Assembly: GCA_036169595.1 (NCBI GenBank)
Contig: CM069766.1
Coordinates: 3,207,501-3,242,500 of the forward strand
Origin: Dictyostelium firmibasis
Lineage: Eukaryota; Evosea; Eumycetozoa; Dictyosteliales; Dictyosteliaceae
Direction of reading: 5' to 3'
Length of the DNA stretch: 35,000 nt
Every line of letters starts with the position of its first letter. The stretch's first letter is position 1. Below are positions 1 through 15,250 of the stretch, piece by piece. The position numbers and the translations under genes were made by a program. The notes under the pieces were generated by a model. The model was not told the DNA's origin. It worked only from the letters and a program-made list of their open reading frames with translations, and did not search any database.

Positions 1-1648
1 TTGCAACAATGATGTTTTGATCAATCATAGAGTTTGAGGTAACCTTTGTATCTGTTGCACCAAAAGGTGATGGATTCTTTTTTAGAAGATCATAACGTGA
101 TGCAATGGAGTAAAATGGGGTATCGTGAGAAAGTGGATCATTTTCAAAATCATTATATCTTAATAGAGCTTGAAAATCTTCAAGTGATTCTACATATCCA
201 GCAAAATTTCTAAAGATTTCAGCTCTAGGACATGTTTGATAAGACATATAATAAATTGTACTATCACTATAATTATTGGCTGTATAATTATTATAACCTG
301 ATGCATCATAAATTTTTTCATAAAATGGAATATTATATGAATTCCACCAACCTTGTCTCAATGCTTGAGTTTGATCAGAACTAAAAAAAATAAAATAAAT
401 ATTAATATATAAGTTAATAATTAAATTTTTTTAAAAAAAAAACAAATTAAAATATATTTACAATTCAATATAACCTGGTATTTGTTCTAAAATATAAAGA
501 GCGCCATCTTTTAGTTCTTGATAAGGAATAAATAAATTATAACTAATTATCATCCATTGATTATTATAAGTACCAGAGTTATAAAGTTGAAAAGTTTCAG
601 ACCATTCTTTACCATTAGTACTCATTCTGTTTGATACTATTACTCTCATCCAAGATAAAACTGAAGTTGGTCTAATTAAATGATAGAGATCATTTGTAAT
701 GAGGGAATTTGTAGTTTCAATTACAACCATTCTGGTATCACTCATTAAATAGAAATCATCTATACTTGTAAGTGCACCAGGATATCCACTAAAAATATTT
801 CTTTTTGAAATTGTTCCTGAATCATCTGATGAGAATTGTTGATAATAACTCTTAAAAATTCTTAACATAGTAGAATAACCACTCCATGTTGTATGACCTG
901 AATAAAGTTCAGAATAGTCGCTTGTAACTTTAATTAAAGCTGAACAATGTTGAGTTCTTTTAAACCAATCTTGAATATCATTTAAATCCTTTTTAAAGTA
1001 TTGATATTCATTATCTAAATTCAATGCAGGCATTAAATCAAATAAATCACCAAACATATTCAAAACAAAGAAATCATGCAATGACATTGTTTGTGTTTTA
1101 TTTGAATTTGCATCATTGTAGCCATCCACCATACCATTAATTTGATCCATAATTAAATTGATTTGTTTCCAATATTGACTATGTTTATTATTTACACTAA
1201 AAGTATTAATACTTTCAATGTTTTCAGTTAACCAATTATCAAGTTTGTTTGGAATTTTAGTAGAGTTAAATGCATTCATATAGTAGTTTACCTTTGAATT
1301 CCAAATTAAATCCTTTGTTAAATAACCTTCTAAATAACCAAATGCTCTTGATTGAACTGAATCATTGTATTCATCATTTGATACCAATGAAAGATAAGCC
1401 CATCCATTTACTTCAACATTTGGCATATAATATCCATAAACTATTGAATCATCTTGAATACCTTTTACAATCTCGTATTCACCACCATTGGTTGATTTTA
1501 ATATTGAATATTGAATTACATCACTATTGTCATTTAATTCATTTAAGATTTTTAAATGTTCTTCTCTTTTAATTTCCATACAATAAATCAAATTTATTGA
1601 CATAAAAATAATTAAAATTGAATTTAATAAATATTTAAAATCTACCAT
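1..1648 (-). CDS. Phospholipase B-like protein (lysosomal/secreted Ntn hydrolase), 3' part outside window
   Basis: Two exons are visible on the minus strand. Exon 1 is 462-1648 (ATG at 1646-1648), the intron is 381-461 (GTAAAT...TTTTAG), and exon 2 runs from 380 past the window start. The join restores an uninterrupted frame reading EFSDQTQALRQGWWNS. Residues 1-22 or so form a hydrophobic signal peptide. QHCSALIKVT around Cys235 matches the nucleophile region of the PLBD1/PLBD2 family, whose proenzymes cleave themselves before a conserved Cys. Family members deacylate phospholipids in lysosomes or outside the cell. D. discoideum has several plb paralogs and I cannot tell which one this is. 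About 520 residues are visible and the C-terminus lies beyond position 1. The family call is confident; the substrate is inferred. Confidence 0.93.
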
Positions 1649-1984
1649 TTTTTTTTTTATTTATATAAAAATAAATTTATAGGTTTAAAAAAAAAATATA
1701 ATTATAAAAAAAAAAATTACAAAAGTTGATTCAGTTTTTATTAAAAAAAAAAAAAAAAATTAAAATAAAAATAAATTTAAATAAAAAAAATATAATTAAA
1801 TGTGTGTGAAAGGGGTTAGTTTCTTCTCTGGTTAGGAATTAAAAATAAAAATAAAAAATAAAAAATAAAAAAATTAAAAAAAAAACCTCTGAGGGTGCAA
1901 CAAATAAAAAAATAAAAATAAAAAACAAAAAGAAATTTCTTTCTCCATCTCTCATCTATTCTCTATTAATTACATTATATATAT
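1649..1984. other. Intergenic, upstream of the phospholipase B-like gene
   Basis: This 336-bp spacer lies between two tandem minus-strand genes, so it holds the promoter of the PLB-like gene and the 3' flank of the ZC3HC1-like gene. It is nearly all A/T runs. Two short GC-richer patches stand out: TGTGTGTGAAAGGGGTTAG at 1801-1819, and a CCTCTGAGGG patch at 1886-1895 that is a 4+1+4 inverted repeat. No ORF or RNA gene is seen. Confidence 0.5.
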
Positions 1985-4060
<2,076 letters not shown>

Positions 4061-5241
4061 TTGAACTTATATCACATAATCAATTTTAAAAAAAAAAAAA
4101 TGATAATATAATAAAAAATTAAAAAAAATCAATATAAAACCAAAGTGGAAAAAAAATGAAATTTTAAAATTTTTTTTTTTTTTTTTTTTTTTAGTGATGG
4201 GGTTTGTTTTTTTTTCAGGAATTATATCATTTCAATCAAATATATTTGACATAATAAATAAAAAAAAATAAAAAAATAAAAAAATAAAAAACTAACCTAA
4301 AAAAAAAAAAAAATAAAAAAAAAAATAAAAAAAAAAAAAAATAAAAAAAATTATAAAAAAAAAAAAAAACTTTTCTTAATGTTAAAAATAAAATAAAAAA
4401 TTAAAAAAAATTATAATGGTCACATGTGAATAGAGGGGTAATGCAACCATTACAAAATTTGTGACACTTGAGATTGAATCTTTTTTTTTGATTTTTTAAA
4501 TAAATATGAATATAATTTTATAAAAAAGTTAATATCATGTAACCAAATAACCCTTTAAAAACGAAAATCTCTACCTGAGGTCACCTCGAAAGTTAAAAAA
4601 ATGCAAGCTTTGGTTATTAAAAAAAAAAAAAAAATTTAAAATATGATATAAAATTATTTTTTTTTTAATATTTATTTTTTATTTTCTTGAAAAATTTATT
4701 TTTATATTTTTATTTAAAAAATAATAAAAAAAAAAAGATTAAAATTTTGGGTACCTTTTCATTTTTAATATTTTTTTAAATTAATTAAACTTCATATCTT
4801 CATAAAAATTTTTATTTTTCAAAACTATCTAAACAAAGAATAACACAATATTTGTGGTTGTAACCATTATATTTTTTTTATTATTATAATATTTTTTTTT
4901 TATGTCTTTTTTAATTTTGTTTTCACCACCCACCACAACCACTTATATATAATATAAATAATTAAAAACCCAGATAAGGATTAATTTTTTTTATAAAAAA
5001 AAAAAAAATTAAAATTATTTATTTTTTATTTTATTTTTTTTTAATTAAAAATATTAATTCGGTAAATTTACCACCAACAATTATTAAATAATTTTTCAAA
5101 AAATAAAATTATTATAATTACCATAATAATTACATAATATCAATAATAATAATTTTAAAAATAAAAATAAAAATAAATTTCCAAATTATAATAAATTCTT
5201 CTATTATATAATAAAAGAAGATAAATTTAATTTAAATAAAA
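4061..5241. promoter_or_regulatory. Divergent intergenic region between the ZC3HC1-like and OSBP genes
   Basis: This 1.18-kb spacer separates genes transcribed away from each other, so it should carry both promoters. Most of it is A/T homopolymer. Three patches are less degenerate. One is the structured island at about 4414-4490. Another, near 4535-4620, contains the odd palindrome GAGGT-C-ACCTC. A third is a CA-rich block at 4923-4942 (CACCACCCACCACAACCAC), followed at once by a TATA-like TTATATATAATATAAATAA about 280 bp before the OSBP start codon. CA-rich plus TATA plus oligo(dT) is a common layout for Dictyostelium promoters; assignment to the OSBP gene is inference. Confidence 0.5.
4419..4487 (+). 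other. Structured, GC-enriched island followed by a T run (possible small RNA)
   Basis: GTCACA at 4419-4424 can pair with TGTGAC at 4461-4466. Inside that, GTAATG pairs with CATTAC across a CAAC loop. The segment also contains the 10-bp palindrome TCACATGTGA (4420-4429). It is followed by the small odd palindrome AGATT-G-AATCT and then a T8-9 run, which could terminate RNA polymerase III. It lacks the conserved motif I would expect of Dictyostelium class I small RNAs, and I see no clear upstream element. Transcription is not shown. Confidence 0.25.
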
Positions 5242-5574
5242 ATGACAGAAGTTCAATCTATTACAACTAGTGGTGAAATTAAAATGCCACTTTCTTCCTC
5301 TTCTTCTTCCTCTTCTTCTTCTTCTTCATCCAATTTAACAAATAACTCAAATATTAAATCTATACCAATTTTATCACAATGTTATAGTTTTAGTGGTAAT
5401 GGAAATGGTAAAGAATTACAAGATAAAATATTTAGACAAAATTCAAGACATTCAAATGGAGGTTGGAAATTTGTAGATGATATAGAATTAAAAAAACAAA
5501 GAAGGTAAATAATAATAATTTTTTTAATCTCTCTCTATTAAGTAGTAATTTTATTTATTATAGATAATTATACT

Positions 5575-5613
<39 letters not shown>

Positions 5614-6643
5614 TGTTTGTTGGTCATTAGTAAAAAGTGTTGGTAATAGTATTATTGAAGGTAAAGAATTAACCAGTACATGTTTACCTATTGAATTATT
5701 TGAAGCTAGATCATTTTTAGAGAAAGTTACAGATACAATGGCATTTGGACCATTATATTTGAAAGCAGCAGCAGAAACCAATGATCCAATTGAAAGAATG
5801 AAAATGGTGGCATCTTTTGTTGTATCAGGATTACATTTAACAACAACTATTTCTAAACCATTCAATCCATTATTAGGAGAGACATTTGAATGTGATTTAG
5901 CAGATGGATCAAGTGCGTTCTGTGAACAAATTTCCCATCATCCACCAATTTCAAGTTGGAAACTTTTGGAGAAAGATGGTAAATATAAATATACTGGTCA
6001 TTTCATTTGGTCAGCAGGTTGTCGTGGTAATGTAGTTAAAGGTTGTTTGAAAGGACCTCATAATATTGAGTTTTCCGATGGTACAAATATATCATTCACC
6101 TATCCAGATGTTTTAATTAAAGGTATTTTTTGGGGTGATAGAGTAACTGAATTTTGTGGTAAAATGTTATTCACTGATGAAAAGAATAATTTAGCTTGTG
6201 AGTTAATTTTCAACCCAAATGCATTAGGTTTCGTTAAAAGTTTCTTTTCAAAACAAAAAACACCATGTGATACTGTAGATGGTAAAATATTTAGAATTAA
6301 TAATAATAAAATTAAAGATGGTCAATGTGAAAAGATTAATCCTGATGATGTCATCTCCAGAATAGAAGGTACTTGGTTAACTTCATTCATTATCGATCAA
6401 GTAGAATATTGGAATATTAAAATGATTCCACATGGTGTAATCTATCGTGATCCTGAAACTACTCTCCAAACCGATAGTGGTCGTCGTGATGATATCAAAC
6501 ATTTAAAAATGGGTAACCTTGAAGAAGCTAAAAAATATAAAGCCCTTATTGAGGACAATCAAAGAAAACAAAAGAAAGAAAAAGATGAAAAATTAAAAAA
6601 AGATGAAAAATTAAAAAAAGAAGAAAAAAAGAATCAAAAATAA
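5242..6643 (+). CDS. Short oxysterol-binding protein (OSBP/ORP/Osh family), no PH domain
   Basis: Exons 5242-5504 and 5614-6643, intron 5505-5613; the join gives KKQRSVCWSLVKSVG and a 430-residue protein. The family signature EQISHHPP sits at about 192-199, with the preceding KPFNPLLGETFE segment also typical. The protein consists of the sterol/phosphoinositide-binding barrel alone after a Ser-rich N-terminus (residues 15-30), and ends in a Lys/Glu-rich tail. At 430 residues it resembles the short yeast Osh4 type. Such proteins extract and exchange sterol and PI4P between membranes. The acceptor is unusual (TTTAAAAAG), but the in-frame stop after the alternative TATAG upstream excludes that site. 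D. discoideum has a family of osb genes; the member is not assigned. Confidence 0.94.
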
Positions 6644-6820
6644 GATCTTTTTTTTTTTAAAAAAAAAAAATTTAATAAAAAAAAAAAAAAAAATTCATAT
6701 TTATTAATGTTACATTTTGTTTTTATTTTATTATTTTTTGGTGAAAAAAGAAAAAATAGGGGTATTGATATTTTTAAATAATTTATATAGTGTGGAAAAA
6801 ACTGGTGCATATGAAGATAG

Positions 6821-6863
<43 letters not shown>

Positions 6864-7123
6864 TTTAAATATTTTTGATTGGTTTTTTCATAAAAGGTTC
6901 ACATGTTTTTAAAATTTTAATTAACTCGTTTTTTTTTTTTTATTTTATTTTTATTTTTTTTTTTTAAATTTTTTATTTTTTATTTTTTTTCGATACCAAC
7001 AAAACCCATTCTTTTAATCATTTTTTATTTATTTTTTTAATTTTTCTTTTTTTTTTTTTTTTTTATTTTTTTTTTTTACAAAAAAAAACCACACAATAAT
7101 TTTTCATTCAAGAAACAATTAAG
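6644..7123. other. Intergenic between OSBP and GDAP2-like genes
   Basis: A 480-bp tandem spacer made of long A and T runs, including about 40 A at 6820-6859. It holds the OSBP 3' end and the promoter of the GDAP2-like gene. A short block ending ACAAAACCCATTC at 6997-7012 is the only visibly different sequence. No ORF, RNA gene or hairpin is supported. Confidence 0.4.
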
Positions 7124-9167
<2,044 letters not shown>

Positions 9168-9198
9168 GAATTTAAATAATTTCATTTTAAAAAAAAAA

Positions 9199-9217
9199 GT
9201 TTATAAAATTTATAAAC
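9199..9217. repeat. 9+1+9 inverted repeat in the convergent 3' flank
   Basis: GTTTATAAA-A-TTTATAAAC lies 32 bp after the GDAP2-like stop, between two convergent genes (GDAP2-like on plus, vps4 on minus). It is all A/T except the end bases, so chance is possible; it may mark a 3'-end-processing zone shared by both genes. Confidence 0.5.
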
Positions 9218-9395
9218 CTATAAAAATAAAAATACTCCACCAAATTTCAATTATTTTAAAAAAAAAAGTTTTTATTATTATATGTTTTTTCTTTATTATA
9301 TATTTTTTTACATGTTTTGGTTTTCTTAAGTTTATTTATTTAAAGATACAAAAAAAAAAAAAATGAAAAGTTTTCCTTTTTTTTTTTCTTTTTTT

Positions 9396-10903
9396 TTATA
9401 CACCATCTTGCCCAAAGTCATTAGTAAATTCAACGTATCTATCTAAATCAGCTTTATTAACGGATGGTTTAATAACTCTTAAACTCTTTAAACAATCACC
9501 AATGGTAATTTCAGGTTCTTTTAATTTGGTTGGATCAATGTCCATCCAAGTCATCTCTTGAGCCAATGGATCACCAGGTGAACAAGGAGTGACATAATCG
9601 GTCATAACCAATGGATCCTCTCTGGAAGGTGCTCTAATTTTTTTAAAATGAGTTGCACATTGAACGGCACGAACTGGTTGCATAATTGCATCCTTTACTA
9701 ATGAACCGATATCGGAACCAGAGTAACCCTCAGTTAACTCTGCCAACTTTTTATAATCTGCTTGACAGAGTGTATTTGGAGTTGAACCAATATGAATTTG
9801 GAACATTTTAGCTCTTGCTTGTGGTTCTGGTAAACCAATATATATTCTCTTCTCGAAACGTCTACGAATTGCCAAATCCAAACCCCATGGAATATTGGTG
9901 GCTGCCAATACTAAAATGCCATCTGAATCATTACCAACACCATTCATTTGAATGAGAAACTCTGTTTTAATACGTCTTGCAGATTCGGATTCTTGATCGT
10001 TACGTGATGAACATAATGAATCAACCTCATCGATAAAAATTACACTATTATTCTTTTCTCTTGCCATTTCAAATAATTGTTTCACCAATTTCTCACTATC
10101 ACCTAACCATTTGGTAACAATATCTGATGGTGAGATAGAAAAAAATGTTGATGAAATTTCTGTTGCAACTGCTTTTGCTAAATATGATTTACCTGTACCT
10201 GGTGGCTATAAAAAAAAATGAAAAAAAAAATGAATTGAATTAGTTATTATTTTGTTTATTTATTTTTATTTCTTAATTCTTTTATTGTTTTTACTTACAC
10301 CATATAATAATATACCTTTCCATGGTTTTCTATTACCTGTAAACATTTGTGGGAATTTAATTGGGAAGATGACAGCTTCTTTTAAATATTCTTTTGCTTG
10401 ATATAAACCAGCAACATCATCCCATTTAACATTTGGTTTTGTTGTTACAATTGAAGAGGATAAGGAATCGTTTCTTTTCTTATCCTCTGGATCCATATCT
10501 TCATCATCCTCTTTTGCTGATTTACCTGTACCATTTGCACTACCGGCACTATTGCTTTTATTACCACCAACTGCAACTGGTTTCTTATTCTTTGATTTAT
10601 CTAAATACTCTTTTAATTGTTCTGCTCTTTGAAGATATTCCAATGTTTTTGCTTTAATTGTTGCTTTTGATCTTTCGCTCTTTTCATCTTTTAAAATTTG
10701 GAAAATAATGAAATAATAAAATTAATAAAATAATAAAAATCATAATATGGGAAGTGGGAAGACAAACATTTTAAAGCTGTTGTAAACCAATCTAAACTTT
10801 GAATATATAATTTATGTGCTTCTGCATAATTCTTTGCATTATCTTGCTCTGTTGCTTGTTGAACAATTTGGATTGCTTTTTGTAAGAAGTTAACATCACC
10901 CAT
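9396..10903 (-). CDS. vps4: Vps4, ESCRT-III disassembly AAA ATPase
   Basis: Three exons: 10768-10903, 10299-10687 and 9396-10205, with introns 10688-10767 and 10206-10298, giving 444 residues. The N-terminal MIT domain (about 4-75) binds ESCRT-III tails and is itself split by intron 1 (ALK-YEKSERSK). The Walker A motif GPPGTGKS at 175-182 is completed across intron 2. Walker B is VIFIDEVDS with Glu235 as catalytic base, the same number as in human VPS4B. The arginine-finger region reads [15 protein letters not shown] and the C-terminal helix ends at GQDGV. Length and motifs are those of the orthologous family. The enzyme recycles ESCRT-III in multivesicular body formation, membrane repair and cytokinesis. 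Confidence 0.98.
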
Positions 10904-11275
10904 TATTGACTATTGTTTTTTTTTTATTAAATGGTGTCGTTCAAATATTATTCGTTTACTAAAAAAAAAAAAACTAATCCTTCAAAATTTATTATAATAT
11001 ATAATACAAATAAAAAAAAAAATATAAAAAAATAAAAAAATATAAAAAAAGATATTAACTTTTTTTTTTTATTGAAGAAAAAAAAATGTGTTTTAAAACT
11101 AATTAATAAAAATAAAAATAAAAAAAAATAAATTTTTTCAAAAAAATAATAAAATTAAAAAAAAATTTAATTTGATTTTTTTTTAAAATTTTTTAAAACC
11201 TATTTTTTCAAAAAACAACGTGAAAAAACAAATTATATTTTTTTTTTTTTTTATTATTTTATTATTTTTATTAAT
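10904..11275. other. Intergenic, vps4 promoter side
   Basis: A 372-bp spacer between the start of vps4 and the stop of the P450 gene, both on minus. It is composed of A/T runs with no distinct motif apart from a GGTGTCGTTC patch just upstream of vps4 (10933-10942). No gene seen. Confidence 0.4.
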
Positions 11276-13306
11276 TTATTTTTTTGGTTGTAAGATTGAA
11301 AATAATTTTCTTGATTTAAATAATAAAGGTGGTTTAATTTCAGGATTAAAAGTCATTTGAATTTTTGGTTGATTATTGACGTCACATAAATCTTCATCGT
11401 TTTCATCAATATGTCTATCAAAGGTGTATTGTGAATAGATAATGATAATGATTGTTTTTACAATTGCCTTTGCTAATTCTTTACCCAAACATTTTTTACT
11501 ACCAATTCCCCATGGCAAATTTTTAATAATTCTTTGATTTCTTTCTTCAACTGTCAAGTTATTATAAGAATTATATTGACTATTTGATATTGGATTATTT
11601 TTATTTATTTCAATTATATTTGGTACATTTAATGAACTATTATTATTATTAATACAATTTCCAATACTATTTAAAGATTGTTTTGGCTGATTTAAAGAAT
11701 CAAATTTTAATTGATCTACACGATTAGTATTAACAACATTATCAATTATTGAAGAGGTATTGGCTGGAAATGATTTTCTTAAAGTTGAAGATTGAGTACA
11801 ATTCTTATTTGAAGGTAATGATTTGTGATGTAATGCAAATGAATTTGATGAAGAATAAGGCAATCCATTTAATTGTTGAATCGATGTGATTGATGGTGAT
11901 GCAAACTTTGGATTAGAGAATATTAATTGACGTTCTGGTTTAAATGACATTGGATCTTGAAAGTTTGATGAATCTCTGAGAATATCAGCTACAGGACATG
12001 ATATCATAGTTCCCTTTGGTATATGATATCCCAAAATTCTATCAGATTCTTTAGTTTGACGTGGTATTAACTTTGGGAATGGTGGATATAATCTATTGAT
12101 TTCATCCAGTGTAGCTTCTAAATATTTCATCTCCATTAAATCATCGAAATCAAATGTATTTACATCTTTTCCATTCTTTTCAAAGACTAGTTTAATTTCT
12201 TTACGAATTTTACTTTCAATGTCTGGTTTTTCAATCAATTGAAATATTAAGTTTTGTACCATAATTAATGGACCTTTAATAGAGGATACATTCAATAGGT
12301 AGGATGGCATTTTAATCTCTTCAAGTGATAAACCTTCTTTGTCATTATAGCTTGTCTCTGCAATTATATTTAACATTGATTCTTCTCTTTGATCATCTTT
12401 GGATTGTTTAACAACACCATAGTATGCTTTCATTGCTAATATCTGATATAATGATCTTTTATTCTTATTCTTTATATATTTTTTAGAGAACTTGGTTGGT
12501 ACCTTTAATAACTTTGGGAATATGTAATGAAAAAAGTCTAAATAACTCTTATTAAATTTTTTATAGTTTGCTTTAAAACAATGATATGCTTCATCACCAC
12601 TACCTAAATAAACCCTACTTAATAATTTTAACATAAACTTTGTATTAAATGAAAAATTAATACAAATTTATTAATTATTTGTAATAATTTTAATTTAAAA
12701 CTTACATTTAAAATATCTTTATTTGTTGATAGTGTTGAATTTTGAAATTTATGAGTGTTTATGAAATTGAATACTTGTGATTTTATAACTGGTAAAATTC
12801 TTTGTAAAGAATCTTTACAATTGAATGCACAGTAATAAATCCTAAAGAATCTTTTAATTTCTGAACCAGTCAAAATGAAATTACTAGATTTATTTAAATT
12901 CCAATATAAACAATAATTATTTGATCTTTCATTGTAAACATATTGAATTGCATTTATATCTTTAATTTCAACGATTGGATACCAAAAAAACCATCTAAAA
13001 TATATATTGCCAAGTTCTTTTAACTTTGGTCTTAAATTTAATATTTTTTGAAGGGGTAAATCACCAATTATAAAATATGGTTTAGTACCATTCATAATCC
13101 CTTTAATTGGGTGTACTAATGGAAATGATCTTTTTTCAATTAAATACTAATTTTGATTTGATTTTTAAATATAAAATAAAAATAATAATTAATAAATCTT
13201 TTCTAAATAAATAAATTAAAAAATTTTAAAATTTAAAACCTACCTCTATACCTTTATAGAATACTAAAATTATTATAATTATAGATAATATACTTGTTAT
13301 AAACAT
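11276..13306 (-). CDS. Divergent cytochrome P450 with membrane anchor and large insert before the heme loop
   Basis: Exons 13244-13306, 12706-13146 and 11276-12637; introns 13147-13243 and 12638-12705. Total 621 residues. Exon 1 encodes only the N-terminal membrane anchor (MFITSILSIIIIILVFYKG). K-helix ExxR is Glu347-Ile-Asn-Arg350; the PERF-like FKPERQ is at about 400-405; the heme loop is PWGIGSKKCLGKE with Cys551 as thiolate ligand and Trp replacing the usual Phe at its start. Two features are odd. The I-helix oxygen-activation motif (A/G-G-x-D/E-T) is replaced by NVSSIKG near 284-290. About 135 Ser/Asn-rich residues are inserted between PERF and the heme loop, which explains the excess over the usual 480-530. 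Substrate unknown; I cannot assign a CYP number. Confidence 0.9.
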
Positions 13307-13969
13307 TTCTTTCTTTTTTTTTAAGAGTGTGTTTTATTAAAAATAAAAAAATTATCAATACTTATAAAAATAAAAATTATAAAAATTATTTAAAAAAAAA
13401 AAAAAAAAAAAAAAACAAATAAATTAAAATGATTAATATATATGATTTATTTAATTTATTTAATTATTTTAATACTGAGAATTTAAAAATTTTTATAAAT
13501 AAATAATATTTCAAATAATTTTTTTTTTTATTTAATTTTTTTTTATAGTCCATAATAAGAAATATTAAATTAAATAATAATTTTAATTGATATGTGTAAA
13601 GAATTATTGTTGGTTTGAAAATAAATTATTTGAAAAAAAAAAAAAAAAAAATAATTCTTATTTAAAAAAAAAAAATAAAAATCAATAAACAGATCTACAA
13701 TTATTGTATATGAAAATAAATAATAAAAAAAATAAAAAAAAATTTTTAAAAAAATAAAAAAGGAAATTGTTTCACACTAATTGTTTTTTTTTAATTTTTT
13801 TTTTTTTTAATTAAATTTTTATAAGAAAAATTGTAAACACAAAATGTGTTTTTTTTTTATTTCAAAATATCACACTAAATTCAAATAATTATTTCACTTT
13901 TTTTTTTTTTTGACCTTTTTTTTATTTTTAATTTTTTTTTATTTTTATTTTTTTGTTTTTGAAAAAATT
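13307..13969. promoter_or_regulatory. Divergent intergenic region between P450 and METTL15-like genes
   Basis: A 663-bp divergent spacer that must hold both promoters. It is A/T-rich throughout. At 13835-13851 lies the inverted repeat AAACACA-AAA-TGTGTTT, 7-bp arms. TCACACTAA occurs twice (about 13771 and 13870) on the plus strand upstream of the METTL15-like start. No extra ORF. Confidence 0.45.
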
Positions 13970-15137
13970 ATGATAAAACTATTTAATAATAATAATAATT
14001 TAATTAAATTTCAACAAATATTAAAGAGGAATTACTCAGTAAACAAAAAAGGAATAAATGTAGAGGATAGTAGTGTATTGCAATATGTTGATAAAGAATT
14101 TGAAAGTTATAAAATTCATAAACCAGTATTTATAAAAGAAGTATTGGAGATACTTAATCCACAACCAAATAAAATTTATATAGACGCTACATTTGGTATG
14201 GGTGGACATACAAGAGGTATATTGGAAACATGTAAAGATTGTTATGTGATTGCATTCGACAGAGATCCAAAAGTATTTGATATGACAAAATCTTTAAGAA
14301 CAGAATTTAAAGATCGCTTAATCACTATAAACAGTACATTTAGTTCAATGAGATCTGCTCTTAAAGAGAAAAACTTAAGTCATCTTAAAATCTCAGGTAT
14401 TCTTTATGATTTTGGTGTTTCAAGCTATCAAATTGATACAGCCGATAGAGGATTCTCTTTTAAGTAAACTTTCAAATTAATCAAAACACCCCAATATCAA
14501 TAAATAATTTAAAATATAAAATAATTAACAATAAATATTAATAATAATAATCTATAGAAAAGAATTGGATGGACCATTAGATATGAGAATGAATCAAAAT
14601 AGTTCACAATTAAGTGCATTTGATATTGTAAATACATTTTCTGAAAAAGATTTAAGAGATATATTCTTTTATTATGGCGAAGAAAAGCATACTAAAAATA
14701 TAGCCAATGAAATCATAAGAAAGAGACAGATTGAACCAATAAAGAATACCAATGATTTGGTAAAGATTATTGAGTCATCGATACCATATCCAATGGCATT
14801 AAAAACCATTTCAAGAGTATTTAGATCATTAAGAATGTTTGTAAATGATGAATTGAATGAAATTAAGGTCGGTTTAACCGAGGGTGAAGAACTATTAGAA
14901 CCAAATTCACCATTGCTAGCAATTTCATTTCATTCAATTGAAGATAGAATAGTTAAACAATTTTTAAATAAATTCACGACTATAGATGAACCAACTTTCA
15001 AATTTTCACCAAATTTAAAATCACCAATATTTCCCAGTGAAGAGGAGCTAGAATGGAATCCAAGATCAAAATCTGCTGTTTTAAGAACTGCAATTAGAAC
15101 TTCAAATAAACCAATTTCTTCAAAATTTAATATTTAA
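13970..15137 (+). CDS. Mitochondrial RsmH/MraW-type 16S/12S rRNA N4-cytidine methyltransferase (METTL15-like)
   Basis: Exons 13970-14463 and 14558-15137, intron 14464-14557, 357 residues. The first in-frame ATG is at 13970; the open frame upstream is only T-rich DNA. The start MIKLFNNNNNLIKFQQILKR followed by NYS looks like a mitochondrial presequence. The core begins HKPVFIKEVLE, then the SAM motif YIDATFGMGGHTRG (about 70-83), LYDFGVSSYQID, and RGFSFKKELDGPLDMRM across the intron, then ISFHSIEDRIVKQF and the C-terminal NPRSKSAVLR. These are the RsmH family hallmarks. Bacterial RsmH and human METTL15 form N4-methylcytidine in small-subunit rRNA. Mitochondrial location is inferred from the presequence and family. 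Confidence 0.95.
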
Positions 15138-15250
15138 AGAAAAAAAAACAAACATGACCAAAAAACAGAATTTTTAATTATTATTATTATATTTTTTTTT
15201 TTTATTACTTTATACATTTTAATTTTTTTTTTTTTTTTTTTTTAATATTA

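Noticed and set aside
4419-4466. Class I small RNA of Dictyostelium
   Set aside because: Size and end-pairing fit loosely, but the conserved CCTTACAGCAA-type motif is absent next to the stem on either strand.
5742-5865. Minus-strand open frame within the OSBP exon
   Set aside because: Shadow of the EQISHHPP-bearing plus-strand gene.
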